A DNA stretch of 64,000 nucleotides, from positions 3,632,001 through 3,696,000 of the forward strand of contig NZ_CP127389.1 in assembly GCF_030271835.1 (NCBI RefSeq), read 5' to 3'. This document shows, in pieces, positions 56,700 to 64,000 of the stretch (positions are counted from its first letter, which is position 1; every line of letters begins with the position of its first letter). The position numbers were made by a program, and so were the translations under genes. Below the pieces are notes generated by a model. It was not told the DNA's origin. It made no database searches and saw only the letters and a program-made list of their open reading frames with translations. The stretch comes from Proteus appendicitidis (GTDB taxonomy: Bacteria; Pseudomonadota; Gammaproteobacteria; Enterobacterales; Enterobacteriaceae).

Positions 56700-57230
56700 A
56701 TGAATGAAGATAAATTGCTCGCTCAGGCAGAAAAGATCTGCCAGAAACGAGGTGTTCGCCTGACTTCACAACGTCTGGCAGTATTACGTCTGATAATGCA
56801 GCAACCTTCTGCTATCAGCGCATACGACTTATTGGATTTATTACGCCAAATAGAGCCACAAGCAAAACCACCAACCGTCTATCGTGGGTTAGAGTTTTTA
56901 CTTGAGCAAGGATTTATCCATAAAATTGAATCCACCAACAGTTATGTACTTTGTCATCATTTTGATGATGTTGAACATACGTCAGTAATGCTAATTTGTG
57001 ATCGTTGTTTATCTGTCACGGAAAAGAACAGTCATAAAATCGAAAATTCAATTTCATTACTGGCAAAAGAGAGTGGATTTCATTTACGACATAGCGTCAT
57101 CGAAATTCATGGATTGTGTTCACAGTGCCACGAAGCACAAGAGTGTACACATCCGGAAGGTTGTCATCATGATCACAGTATGGATGATAATCTTAAGCAG
57201 AAAAAAACCGGTGACTATAAACCTCGTTAA
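56700..57230 (+). CDS. zur: Zinc uptake regulator Zur (Fur family)
   Basis: The 176-residue protein has the Fur-family winged helix (RLTSQRLAVLRLIMQQPSAISAYDLLDLLRQ, PPTVYRGLEFLLEQGFIHKI) and metal-binding C-terminus: HHFDDVEHTS, CDRC, then CSQCHEAQECTHPEGCHHDHS. The two CXXC pairs form the structural zinc site. It represses zinc import genes when zinc is sufficient. In E. coli zur neighbours dusA. Here it lies between the restriction-modification insert and relBE-lexA. The Cys/His-rich tail is somewhat extended. Confidence 0.95.
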   Translation: MNEDKLLAQAEKICQKRGVRLTSQRLAVLRLIMQQPSAISAYDLLDLLRQIEPQAKPPTVYRGLEFLLEQGFIHKIESTNSYVLCHHFDDVEHTSVMLICDRCLSVTEKNSHKIENSISLLAKESGFHLRHSVIEIHGLCSQCHEAQECTHPEGCHHDHSMDDNLKQKKTGDYKPR

Positions 57231-57240
57231 GCTTATAAAA

Positions 57241-57266
57241 TACAAAAAGCCAGCTAAATGCTGGCT
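57241..57266 (-). terminator. Terminator of relBE
   Basis: The stem AGCCAGC (57248-57254) / GCTGGCT (57260-57266), TAAAT loop, is followed on the minus strand by TTTTTG. It lies 11 bases after the relE stop and between convergent zur and relE. Confidence 0.85.
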
Positions 57267-57276
57267 AATACGTGTT

Positions 57277-57570
57277 CTACTTTTGAATTCTCATTTCAGC
57301 TAATGAATACGCTTTACTTTCTTCACGCTTACCAATAGCAATAACTAAAATAACGACTTCTGAATCAATGATTTGGTAAACCAATCGAAAACCAGATGCT
57401 CGTAATTTAATCTTATAGCAACCCGAGAGATCACCTTTTAAGCGAGCAGACTCTATATAAGGGTTTTCCTGTAATTTTTTTAATTTCTTTTTAAATTGTT
57501 CTTTAATGCTTTGATCAAGTTTCTGCCATTCTTTTAATGCACGCTTATCAAACTCAATATTAAAGATCAT
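57277..57570 (-). CDS. relE: RelE-family mRNA interferase toxin
   Basis: The ATG at 57570 overlaps the antitoxin end by 11 bases. A TTG three bases earlier is not needed. The 97-residue protein has the RelE fold with the conserved segments FDKRALKEWQKLD, LKGDLSGCYKIKLRASGFRLVYQI and VILVIAIGKREESKAY. These include the arginines (RLKGD, RASGFRLVY, KRE) used to cut mRNA in the ribosomal A site. It is paired with the antitoxin gene upstream. The module is inserted between zur and lexA. Confidence 0.93.
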   Translation of the reverse strand: MIFNIEFDKRALKEWQKLDQSIKEQFKKKLKKLQENPYIESARLKGDLSGCYKIKLRASGFRLVYQIIDSEVVILVIAIGKREESKAYSLAEMRIQK

Positions 57571-57814
57571 CAATATTTACTCTTATACGTTTACATGGTT
57601 TCTTCAAACGCTCACGTACAACAGCTAAAATATCCTCATCTTCGTCTTGTTCACCAACAACGACAGAAACTTCAGAGAAAGGTAACTTTTCATTTTCAGA
57701 AACATAACGTAGAAACAATCTTATAGCATCTGAAGGAGATAGATTCATTTTTTCAAATACTTGATAAGCTTCTTTTTTTAGCTCATCGTCTACTCTAACT
57801 TGTATTGTTGTCAT
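57560..57814 (-). CDS. relB: RelB-family antitoxin
   Basis: The ATG at 57814 follows GGAGGTG by three bases, and an upstream in-frame ATG at 57826 overlaps that ribosome site. The 84-residue protein has the ribbon-helix-helix DNA-binding N-terminus (TTIQVRVDDELKKEAYQVFEKMNLSPSDAIRLFLRYV) and an acidic, then basic C-terminal toxin-binding tail. It neutralises RelE and represses the operon. The operator is visible upstream. Confidence 0.93.
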   Translation of the reverse strand: MTTIQVRVDDELKKEAYQVFEKMNLSPSDAIRLFLRYVSENEKLPFSEVSVVVGEQDEDEDILAVVRERLKKPCKRIRVNIDDL

Positions 57815-57843
57815 AAACACCTCCATAATTAAAACTCATCATA

Positions 57844-57855
57844 TTGTAATTACAT
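57844..57855 (-). promoter_or_regulatory. RelB operator (paired TTGTAA/ATGTAA hexads)
   Basis: TTGTAA followed by TTACAT (reverse complement ATGTAA) forms two inverted hexads of the class [A/T]TGT[A/C]A described for E. coli RelB. A degenerate second pair (TTGTAG...GCAAT) follows at 57856-57867. It lies 30 bases upstream of the relB start. Confidence 0.72.
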
Positions 57856-57891
57856 TTGTAGTGCAATGATGTTTTTTTATACAAAATAAAA

Positions 57892-57934
57892 ATGCAGATG
57901 ATTTTGTGGTTTTACACATCATCTGCATCTTTTT
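57892..57934 (-). terminator. Terminator of lexA
   Basis: A perfect 11-bp stem ATGCAGATGAT (57892-57902) / ATCATCTGCAT (57918-57928) has T runs on both strands. It lies 40 bases after the lexA stop and just upstream of relBE. Confidence 0.88.
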
Positions 57935-57967
57935 AAAATAAGTTGTGTTGACTTACATTGGTACAAA

Positions 57968-58579
57968 TTACAGCCATTCGCCGTTACGAATAACCCCAAC
58001 GGCTAAACCTTCCACAGTAAAGCTTTGTTCGCGTAAATCGACGATAATAGGCGAAAACTCAGGGTTTTCTGCATGAAGCTCTATTTTATTACCGCTTTTC
58101 TTAAGGCGTTTTACTGTCACTTCATCTTCAATACGAGCCACAATGACTTGCCCGTTGTGAACATCTTGCGTTTTATGCACAGCGAGTAAATCACCATCCA
58201 TAATACCGATATCTTTCATTGACATACCATTAACGCGCAATAAAAAATCTGCACTTGGTTTAAATAATGTTGGGTCAACTTGATAATGGCTTTCAATATG
58301 CTCTTGCGCTAAAAGTGGTTCGCCAGCTGCGACTCGCCCAATTAATGGCAATCCTTCTGGCTCTTCTTCCATTAGCAAACGGATACCTCTGGATGCACCA
58401 GAGACAATTTCTATCACACCTTTACGAGCAAGAGCTTTTAAGTGCTCTTCTGCCGCATTTGGTGAGCGAAACCCAAGTTGGGAAGCTATTTCAGCCCGTG
58501 TTGGTGGCATACCCGTTTGCGAAATGTGATCACGAACCAAATCGTAAACCTGCTGCTGCCTTGCAGTTAATGCTTTCAT
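57968..58579 (-). CDS. lexA: SOS repressor LexA
   Basis: The 203-residue protein has the winged-helix N-terminus ([29 protein letters not shown]), self-cleavage site Ala85-Gly86 in GRVAAGEP, and the catalytic Ser120 (NGMSMKD) and Lys157 (VKRLKK). These are each one residue later than in E. coli. RecA filaments stimulate self-cleavage and thereby derepress repair genes, including uvrA in this window. Two LexA boxes upstream allow autoregulation. Confidence 0.98.
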   Translation of the reverse strand: MKALTARQQQVYDLVRDHISQTGMPPTRAEIASQLGFRSPNAAEEHLKALARKGVIEIVSGASRGIRLLMEEEPEGLPLIGRVAAGEPLLAQEHIESHYQVDPTLFKPSADFLLRVNGMSMKDIGIMDGDLLAVHKTQDVHNGQVIVARIEDEVTVKRLKKSGNKIELHAENPEFSPIIVDLREQSFTVEGLAVGVIRNGEWL

Positions 58580-58587
58580 TCCGCCCC

Positions 58588-58624
58588 CTGTTTGTTTATA
58601 CAGTCAGACTGTGAGTATATACAG
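58588..58624. promoter_or_regulatory. Tandem LexA boxes upstream of lexA
   Basis: Two perfect CTGT-N8-ACAG sites occur: CTGTTTGTTTATACAG at 58588-58603 and CTGTGAGTATATACAG at 58609-58624, with 21 bases between centres (two helical turns). They start 9 bases before the lexA ATG, as in the doubled E. coli lexA operator. Confidence 0.95.
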
Positions 58625-58706
58625 GTATATGACGATTTGAAACCTTAAATGAATATAAAACACGCATCTTTGGATTATTTTTCGACAAAAATCGAATTTT
58701 TTAACT

Positions 58707-59078
58707 TTATGCGAAGAAATGCCCCCAAAGAATGGTTACCCAAGTAAATAATCCCAATATAATAGCGAGCAGAACGGCGGCAGAGCCCATATCTTTTGCA
58801 CGTCCGGATAATTCGTGGTATTCAGATCCAATTCGATCGACAACGGCTTCTATCGCACTATTTACCAGTTCCAAGATCACAACCAACACAACGGAACCAA
58901 TGAGTAAAATGCGCTCTAGACCACTGACATCGATGAAAAATGAAAGGATAATTGCAACCAAGGTCACAATAGCTTCTTGTCTAAAAGCGGCTTCATTAAT
59001 CCAAGCGGCACGAATGCCTTTGTATGAATAGCCACCAGCTTTAATGATTCGGGTAAGACCTTTATTTTGATTAGCCAT
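58707..59078 (-). CDS. dgkA: Diacylglycerol kinase DgkA
   Basis: The start at 59078 gives [35 protein letters not shown], aligned with E. coli DgkA (123 residues). A frame start at 59099 adds seven residues. The three membrane helices and the catalytic region [33 protein letters not shown] are intact. It phosphorylates diacylglycerol produced by osmoregulated glucan and lipid turnover. It is divergent from plsB, as in E. coli. Confidence 0.97.
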   Translation of the reverse strand: MANQNKGLTRIIKAGGYSYKGIRAAWINEAAFRQEAIVTLVAIILSFFIDVSGLERILLIGSVVLVVILELVNSAIEAVVDRIGSEYHELSGRAKDMGSAAVLLAIILGLFTWVTILWGHFFA

Positions 59079-59208
59079 AATAAACTCTATCGAAAACAAA
59101 CGATTATTTTGCCACTTTTCTCTATTAATATTGTCACAGCACCACAGATCTACGAAAGACTTTCTGTTATGCTTTCGAAGTATTGCTAATAAGAGGCTAC
59201 AACTATTT

Positions 59209-61692
59209 ATGTCAGCTTGGCGTAAACTATATTATAACACATTGAATTTACCACTAAAATTACTGGTAAAAAGCAAACGAGTTCCGACTAACCCTATCAC
59301 AGAATTAGGATTAGATACGTCGCGATCTTTTCTTTATGTTCTGCCTTATCATTCCAAGGCAGACTTACTGACTTTAAGGCAGCAATGTCTATCATTAGGA
59401 TTGCCAGATCCACTGCAACCTATTGAAATAGGCGGAACAAAACTTCCTGCATACGTCTTTATTGATGACGGTCCAAGAGTATTCCGTTACTACTCTCCCG
59501 ATCCTCGAAAAGATTCCGTGAAGACATTTCACGCTTATCTTGATGCACATCGTAATAACCCACATCTTGATATCGAGATGTTGCCTGTTTCTGTGATGTT
59601 TGGACGCTCTCCAGGTCGTGAAGGCCATAATGGTGTTCCACATTTACGTGTGCTTAATGGTATCCAAAAATTTATCGCTATCCTCTGGTTAGGTCGTGAT
59701 AGTTTTGTTCGTTTTTCACCCACTGTATCAATGCGTGAAATGGCGAACGAACACGGCACTGACACCAGTATAGCTCGAAAACTCGCTCGCGTTGCGCGTA
59801 TCCACTTTTCACGTCAACGTTTAGCGGCAGTTGGCCCTAAATTGCCAGCACGCCAAGATCTCTTCAATAAATTGCTTTCATCGAAAGCCATTGAAAAAGC
59901 AATTGAAGATGAATCAAAAGCGAAGAAAATCTCACTGGATAAAGCGCGTAAAAATGCCACTGATATCATGGAAGAAATTGCAGCTAATTTCTCATATGAA
60001 GCGGTGCGTATGAGTGATCGCGTATTAAGTTGGACATGGAATAAGCTCTACCAAGGTATCAACGTTTATAATGCCGAACGCGTGCGCAAACTCGCGCAAG
60101 ATGGGCATGAGATCGTTTATGTTCCTTGCCACCGTAGCCACATGGACTACTTGCTGCTTTCTTATGTGCTTTATCACCAAGGTTTAGTACCACCACATAT
60201 TGCGGCAGGGATTAACCTTAATTTCTGGCCAGCAGGTCCGATTTTCCGCCGTTTAGGGGCTTTCTTTATCCGAAGAACCTTTAAGGGTAACAAGCTTTAC
60301 TCCACTATTTTCCGCGAATATTTAGGTGAGCTATTTACACGAGGCTATTCCATTGAATATTTCGTTGAAGGTGGACGCTCTCGTACAGGTCGATTGTTAG
60401 ATCCTAAAACAGGAACACTTTCAATGACGGTACAAGCCATGTTACGCGGTGAAACACGTCCTATTTCTGTTGTTCCAATTTACATTGGGTATGAGCACGT
60501 AATGGAAGTGGCAACCTATGCCAAAGAGTTACGCGGAGCAACAAAAGAGAAAGAAGGCCTTATGCAGATGGTCAGAGGATTACGTAAATTACGTAACCTT
60601 GGTCAAGGCTATGTGAACTTTGGTGAGCCAATTTCTGTTGTACAATATTTAAATCAGGCTGTGCCACAATGGCGTGATGATATTGATCCTATTGAGCCAC
60701 AACGCCCAAGTTGGTTAAACCCAGCAGTAAGCACCCTCGCTGATAACATTATGGTTCATATCAATAATGCAGCATCAATTAATGCGATCAACCTTGTTTC
60801 AACAGCCTTGTTGGCATCACGCCAGCGCGCACTCACAAGAGAGCAACTGTTAGAGCAAGTAGATTGTTATCTGCAATTATTACGCAATGTGCCTTATTCG
60901 GTAGATATGATTGTGTCTGATAAAAATGCTGAAGCCTTATTAGAACACGCTTTACAATCAGATAAATTCCAAGTCGAAAAAGACAGTCTGGGTGATATTG
61001 TGGTGCTTCCTCGTGAAAGCGCGGTATTAATGACTTATTACCGTAATAACACAATCCACTTAATGGTCACTCCGTCATTAATTGCCAGCATCATCTTACA
61101 TCATGAAAAAATTCATCGTGATGATTTAATGAAACAAGTTGAGCTAATCTTCCCTCTTATTAAAGCAGAACTATTTATTCGTTATGAGAAAGAAGAACTC
61201 CCTGAAGTCATTAATACGTTAATCGCGGAATTGTGCCGTCAGCGCCTGATTTGTTGTGATAGTGATGGCTTACTGCGTATCAACCCAGCACGTATTCGCC
61301 CATTACAGCTTTTAGCTGCCAGTGTCAGAGAAACATTACAGCGCTATGGTATTACACTTTCTTTACTCAATTTTGCCCCTGAAATTAGCCGTGCATTATT
61401 GGAAAAAGAGAGCCGTATCTTGGCACAACGTCTTTCAGTCCTGCATGGTATCAACGCGCCTGAGTTCTTTGATAAAGCGGTGTTCTCTACTTTAGTTTCA
61501 ACGCTACGTGAAGAAGGGTATCTCAATGATAATGAAGATATTCTAAAAGCAGATGCTTCTGCCCTTTACCAAGTGATTGCAAAATTAATGTCACCAGAAA
61601 TTCGCTTAACCATTGAAAGCGTGGGGATCACTGAAGATAACAATTCAGCACAGACTATTGACGAAAAAAGTGAGCCAAAAGCTGATGAGTAA
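59209..61692 (+). CDS. plsB: Glycerol-3-phosphate acyltransferase PlsB
   Basis: The ATG at 59209 gives [23 protein letters not shown], matching PlsB starts. A frame start at 59131 is a TTG inside the intergenic region. The 827-residue membrane-associated enzyme has the acyltransferase motifs [10 protein letters not shown] (HX4D, catalytic), [27 protein letters not shown] and [10 protein letters not shown]. It performs the first acylation of phospholipid synthesis. It is about 20 residues longer than the E. coli protein, mostly in the C-terminal tail ([21 protein letters not shown]). Confidence 0.97.
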   Translation: MSAWRKLYYNTLNLPLKLLVKSKRVPTNPITELGLDTSRSFLYVLPYHSKADLLTLRQQCLSLGLPDPLQPIEIGGTKLPAYVFIDDGPRVFRYYSPDPRKDSVKTFHAYLDAHRNNPHLDIEMLPVSVMFGRSPGREGHNGVPHLRVLNGIQKFIAILWLGRDSFVRFSPTVSMREMANEHGTDTSIARKLARVARIHFSRQRLAAVGPKLPARQDLFNKLLSSKAIEKAIEDESKAKKISLDKARKNATDIMEEIAANFSYEAVRMSDRVLSWTWNKLYQGINVYNAERVRKLAQDGHEIVYVPCHRSHMDYLLLSYVLYHQGLVPPHIAAGINLNFWPAGPIFRRLGAFFIRRTFKGNKLYSTIFREYLGELFTRGYSIEYFVEGGRSRTGRLLDPKTGTLSMTVQAMLRGETRPISVVPIYIGYEHVMEVATYAKELRGATKEKEGLMQMVRGLRKLRNLGQGYVNFGEPISVVQYLNQAVPQWRDDIDPIEPQRPSWLNPAVSTLADNIMVHINNAASINAINLVSTALLASRQRALTREQLLEQVDCYLQLLRNVPYSVDMIVSDKNAEALLEHALQSDKFQVEKDSLGDIVVLPRESAVLMTYYRNNTIHLMVTPSLIASIILHHEKIHRDDLMKQVELIFPLIKAELFIRYEKEELPEVINTLIAELCRQRLICCDSDGLLRINPARIRPLQLLAASVRETLQRYGITLSLLNFAPEISRALLEKESRILAQRLSVLHGINAPEFFDKAVFSTLVSTLREEGYLNDNEDILKADASALYQVIAKLMSPEIRLTIESVGITEDNNSAQTIDEKSEPKADE

Positions 61693-61720
61693 TCAGTAAA
61701 TAGAGCCATGACTGAAATAG

Positions 61721-61752
61721 AAAAGGGATAAGCGCATTGCTTATCCCTTTTT
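61721..61752. terminator. Bidirectional terminator between plsB and ubiA
   Basis: The stem AAGGGATAAGC / GCTTATCCCTT with a 5-base loop is flanked by AA on the left and TTTTTG on the right, located between convergent genes. Confidence 0.9.
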
Positions 61753-61795
61753 GTTTCTACTCGATTGTAGAGAACCATTTAGCACTTATGATCTG

Positions 61796-62650
61796 TTAAA
61801 AATAACTAAATAAAATGCCCGCAAATAAAACAAAACCAACATAGTTATTATTCATAAAAGCTTGGAAACACGGCGCTCTTTCACGCTCTGCAATAAGTTT
61901 CTGCTGATAAATAAACAGCGCTGTGACTAACAATAGCGACCAGTAGTAGATACCTTTCAGACTCAGCAAAATACCGATACCCACTAATAATGCCAACATC
62001 ACCAGCTGTAAAATACCGATAATAATTTTGTCATAACGACCGAATAAAATGGCGGTAGATTTAACCCCAATTTTTATATCATCATTACGATCAACCATGG
62101 CATATTGTGTATCGTAAACTACAGACCAGACAATATTGACAAGGAATAATAGCCAACACACTAATGGCAAACTTTCAGAAACGGCAGCAAATCCCATCGG
62201 GATTGACCAGCCAAAAGCCATACCTAAAATAAGCTGGGGTAAATTACTAAACCGTTTAACGAAAGGATAAAACCACGCCAGTGCAAGCCCTGCCACAGAG
62301 AGCCAAATAGTCATAGTATTAAGTGTTAAAACTAATGCAAAGGACAAGAGTACCAAAACGATAAATAGAATTTTGCTCTCTTTTTCTGTCACAGCCCCAC
62401 TAGGTAATGGTCGATTTTTAGTTCGTTCAACACTGCCATCAATTTTCCGGTCAGCAAAGTCGTTTATTACACACCCAGCGGCACGCATAGAGAACACGCC
62501 AATAGTAAAGACAATCAGAATATGCCAATCAGGAAAACCTTTAGCGGCAATCCATAAAGCCCAATAAGTTGGCCAAAGTAATAATAGCGCTCCGATAGGT
62601 TTATCTATACGCATTAAACGGCTATATGCTTGCCATTTACTTTGCGTCAT
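61796..62650 (-). CDS. ubiA: 4-hydroxybenzoate octaprenyltransferase
   Basis: The ATG at 62650 lies five bases after GGAGGG. A frame start at 62662 is a TTG within that site. The 284-residue membrane protein has two Asp-rich motifs, [21 protein letters not shown] and [19 protein letters not shown], for Mg-prenyl-diphosphate binding, and about nine membrane helices. It prenylates 4-hydroxybenzoate made by UbiC in the ubiquinone pathway. It follows ubiC by 28 bases, in one operon. Confidence 0.97.
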   Translation of the reverse strand: MTQSKWQAYSRLMRIDKPIGALLLLWPTYWALWIAAKGFPDWHILIVFTIGVFSMRAAGCVINDFADRKIDGSVERTKNRPLPSGAVTEKESKILFIVLVLLSFALVLTLNTMTIWLSVAGLALAWFYPFVKRFSNLPQLILGMAFGWSIPMGFAAVSESLPLVCWLLFLVNIVWSVVYDTQYAMVDRNDDIKIGVKSTAILFGRYDKIIIGILQLVMLALLVGIGILLSLKGIYYWSLLLVTALFIYQQKLIAERERAPCFQAFMNNNYVGFVLFAGILFSYF

Positions 62651-62678
62651 ACTTCCCTCCAATTTTAGCTCCCCCTAA

Positions 62679-63188
62679 TTACTTCTCATACACTGGTGAT
62701 GCCGGTAGAAACATCTCGGTTAATAATAAAGGTTTATCTGAAAGCTGGAAACGAGAACGGCGTAGCCAATACCCATTTTGTTGCCCGATATGAATAAAGT
62801 CCCGGCTTAATGTTGTTTCCTGAAACAGATAACGCCCAAGTGGAACGGTTCTTAGATTGACCAGTTTTCTGTCTTCGCCTGTCAATGTCTCTTCTGGTAC
62901 TAACGTCCGCCCTAATAACCAAGGAATATCGTCACCACACAATACCACTTCTCTTAACCAATAACGCTGACTTTTGGGTAAACACGCTCTTTCGTCAGCG
63001 GGTTCAATAATGTCAATAAATCCTTCTTGATAAGGCATTACAGTGACTTTTTGGCAATATTGTTCAAATCGCCTTGTCATGGAGCCTAATTCCATTAACC
63101 AACTTAATGTACTTTCTTGAATACTTGCATGTTCCTCACTGGGTAGCCAATGGATAGGTGCAGGGGTAATTATTGATTTTTTGAACAT
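62679..63188 (-). CDS. ubiC: Chorismate pyruvate-lyase
   Basis: The 169-residue protein has the UbiC pattern: PIHWLPS near the N-terminus, [15 protein letters not shown], the active-site Arg in [34 protein letters not shown], and the C-terminal [20 protein letters not shown] with the catalytic region. It converts chorismate to 4-hydroxybenzoate and pyruvate, the first committed step to ubiquinone. It is the first gene of ubiCA, and its promoter lies in 63189-63340. Confidence 0.96.
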   Translation of the reverse strand: MFKKSIITPAPIHWLPSEEHASIQESTLSWLMELGSMTRRFEQYCQKVTVMPYQEGFIDIIEPADERACLPKSQRYWLREVVLCGDDIPWLLGRTLVPEETLTGEDRKLVNLRTVPLGRYLFQETTLSRDFIHIGQQNGYWLRRSRFQLSDKPLLLTEMFLPASPVYEK

Positions 63189-63341
63189 TTATTCATCATC
63201 ACGCTTTGATGATCCTAACTAGTGTGAGTCATGATGCATAAGGATATCATGATGTGACTAAGGGAAGTTAAAAGCTGATAACATTTCGCATAAATAATCT
63301 AAAAAAGCGTTAAAAGAAAATCAGATGGAGCACTAAACAAT

Positions 63342-63374
63342 CAAAAAACAAAGGAGGTCATAAAAACCTCCTTT
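63342..63374 (-). terminator. Terminator of pgi
   Basis: The stem AAAGGAGGT (63350-63358) / ACCTCCTTT (63366-63374) is followed on the minus strand by GTTTTTTG. It lies about 35 bases after the pgi stop codon. Confidence 0.88.
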
Positions 63375-63409
63375 CTATCTAACCAACTACTTATATTCAG
63401 TTTATTCGA

Positions 63410-64000
<591 letters not shown>

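Noticed and set aside
56998..57303. Plus-strand frame overlapping zur
   Set aside because: It is out-of-frame within zur and crosses the relBE terminator, with no family resemblance.

Overview
The window is chromosomal DNA of a low-GC member of the Morganellaceae, almost certainly Proteus (P. mirabilis or a close relative). This rests on AT-rich intergenic DNA, enterobacterial housekeeping genes in an E. coli-like order (dusA-qor-dnaB-alr-tyrB, uvrA/ssb, zur, lexA, dgkA/plsB, ubiA-ubiC, pgi), a fimbrial operon ending in an MrpJ-type regulator, and a long-form choline-degrading microcompartment locus. No rRNA, tRNA, CRISPR array or intact insertion sequence was seen.

Layout. 1-3948: distal end of an SPI-1/Mxi-type type III secretion operon in the order prgH(partial)-prgI-prgJ-prgK-orgA-orgB-orgC. 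3955-8870: soxR, divergent from an RND efflux adaptor/transporter pair behind a textbook SoxR promoter (18-bp palindrome in a 19-bp spacer). 8890-10248: a YopH/SptP-like protein tyrosine phosphatase with proline-rich repeats, a candidate type III effector. 10340-21763 (minus strand): choline-utilisation bacterial microcompartment operon. It has three hexameric shell paralogues, acylating aldehyde dehydrogenase, vertex protein, alcohol dehydrogenase, choline TMA-lyase and its activase, a tailed shell protein, PduL-type phosphotransacylase, a small protein of unknown role and two SMR transporters. Choline would be cleaved inside the shell to trimethylamine and acetaldehyde. Acetaldehyde would be disproportionated to ethanol and acetyl-CoA, and acetyl-CoA turned to acetyl-phosphate.

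21764-28203: a regulatory gap holding four 14-bp tandem repeats, then a TetR / ToxR-like (MarT) / FidL-like operon with a perfect TetR-type operator, metY and yddG. 28204-33998: chaperone-usher fimbrial operon (pilin, chaperone, usher, minor pilin, two-domain adhesin, MrpJ-like regulator). 34151-38043: potABCD polyamine importer, with a terminator-like hairpin before potD. 38590-39882: a subtilisin-family protease without an obvious signal peptide.

40243-64000: conserved core with insertions. A cysteine-catabolism pair (cyuA-cyuP) lies between tyrB and uvrA. A 5'-truncated mobile-element remnant plus a XamI-like restriction-modification pair lies between ssb and zur. A relBE toxin-antitoxin pair lies between zur and lexA. 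SOS boxes are visible at uvrA and, doubled, at lexA. The window ends inside pgi.

The observations most worth following are the phosphatase effector candidate with its SH3-ligand-like repeats, the SoxR-controlled pump, the 14-bp repeats upstream of the microcompartment operon, the duplicated DDRF motif in the aldehyde dehydrogenase linker, and the element remnant beside the restriction-modification genes.
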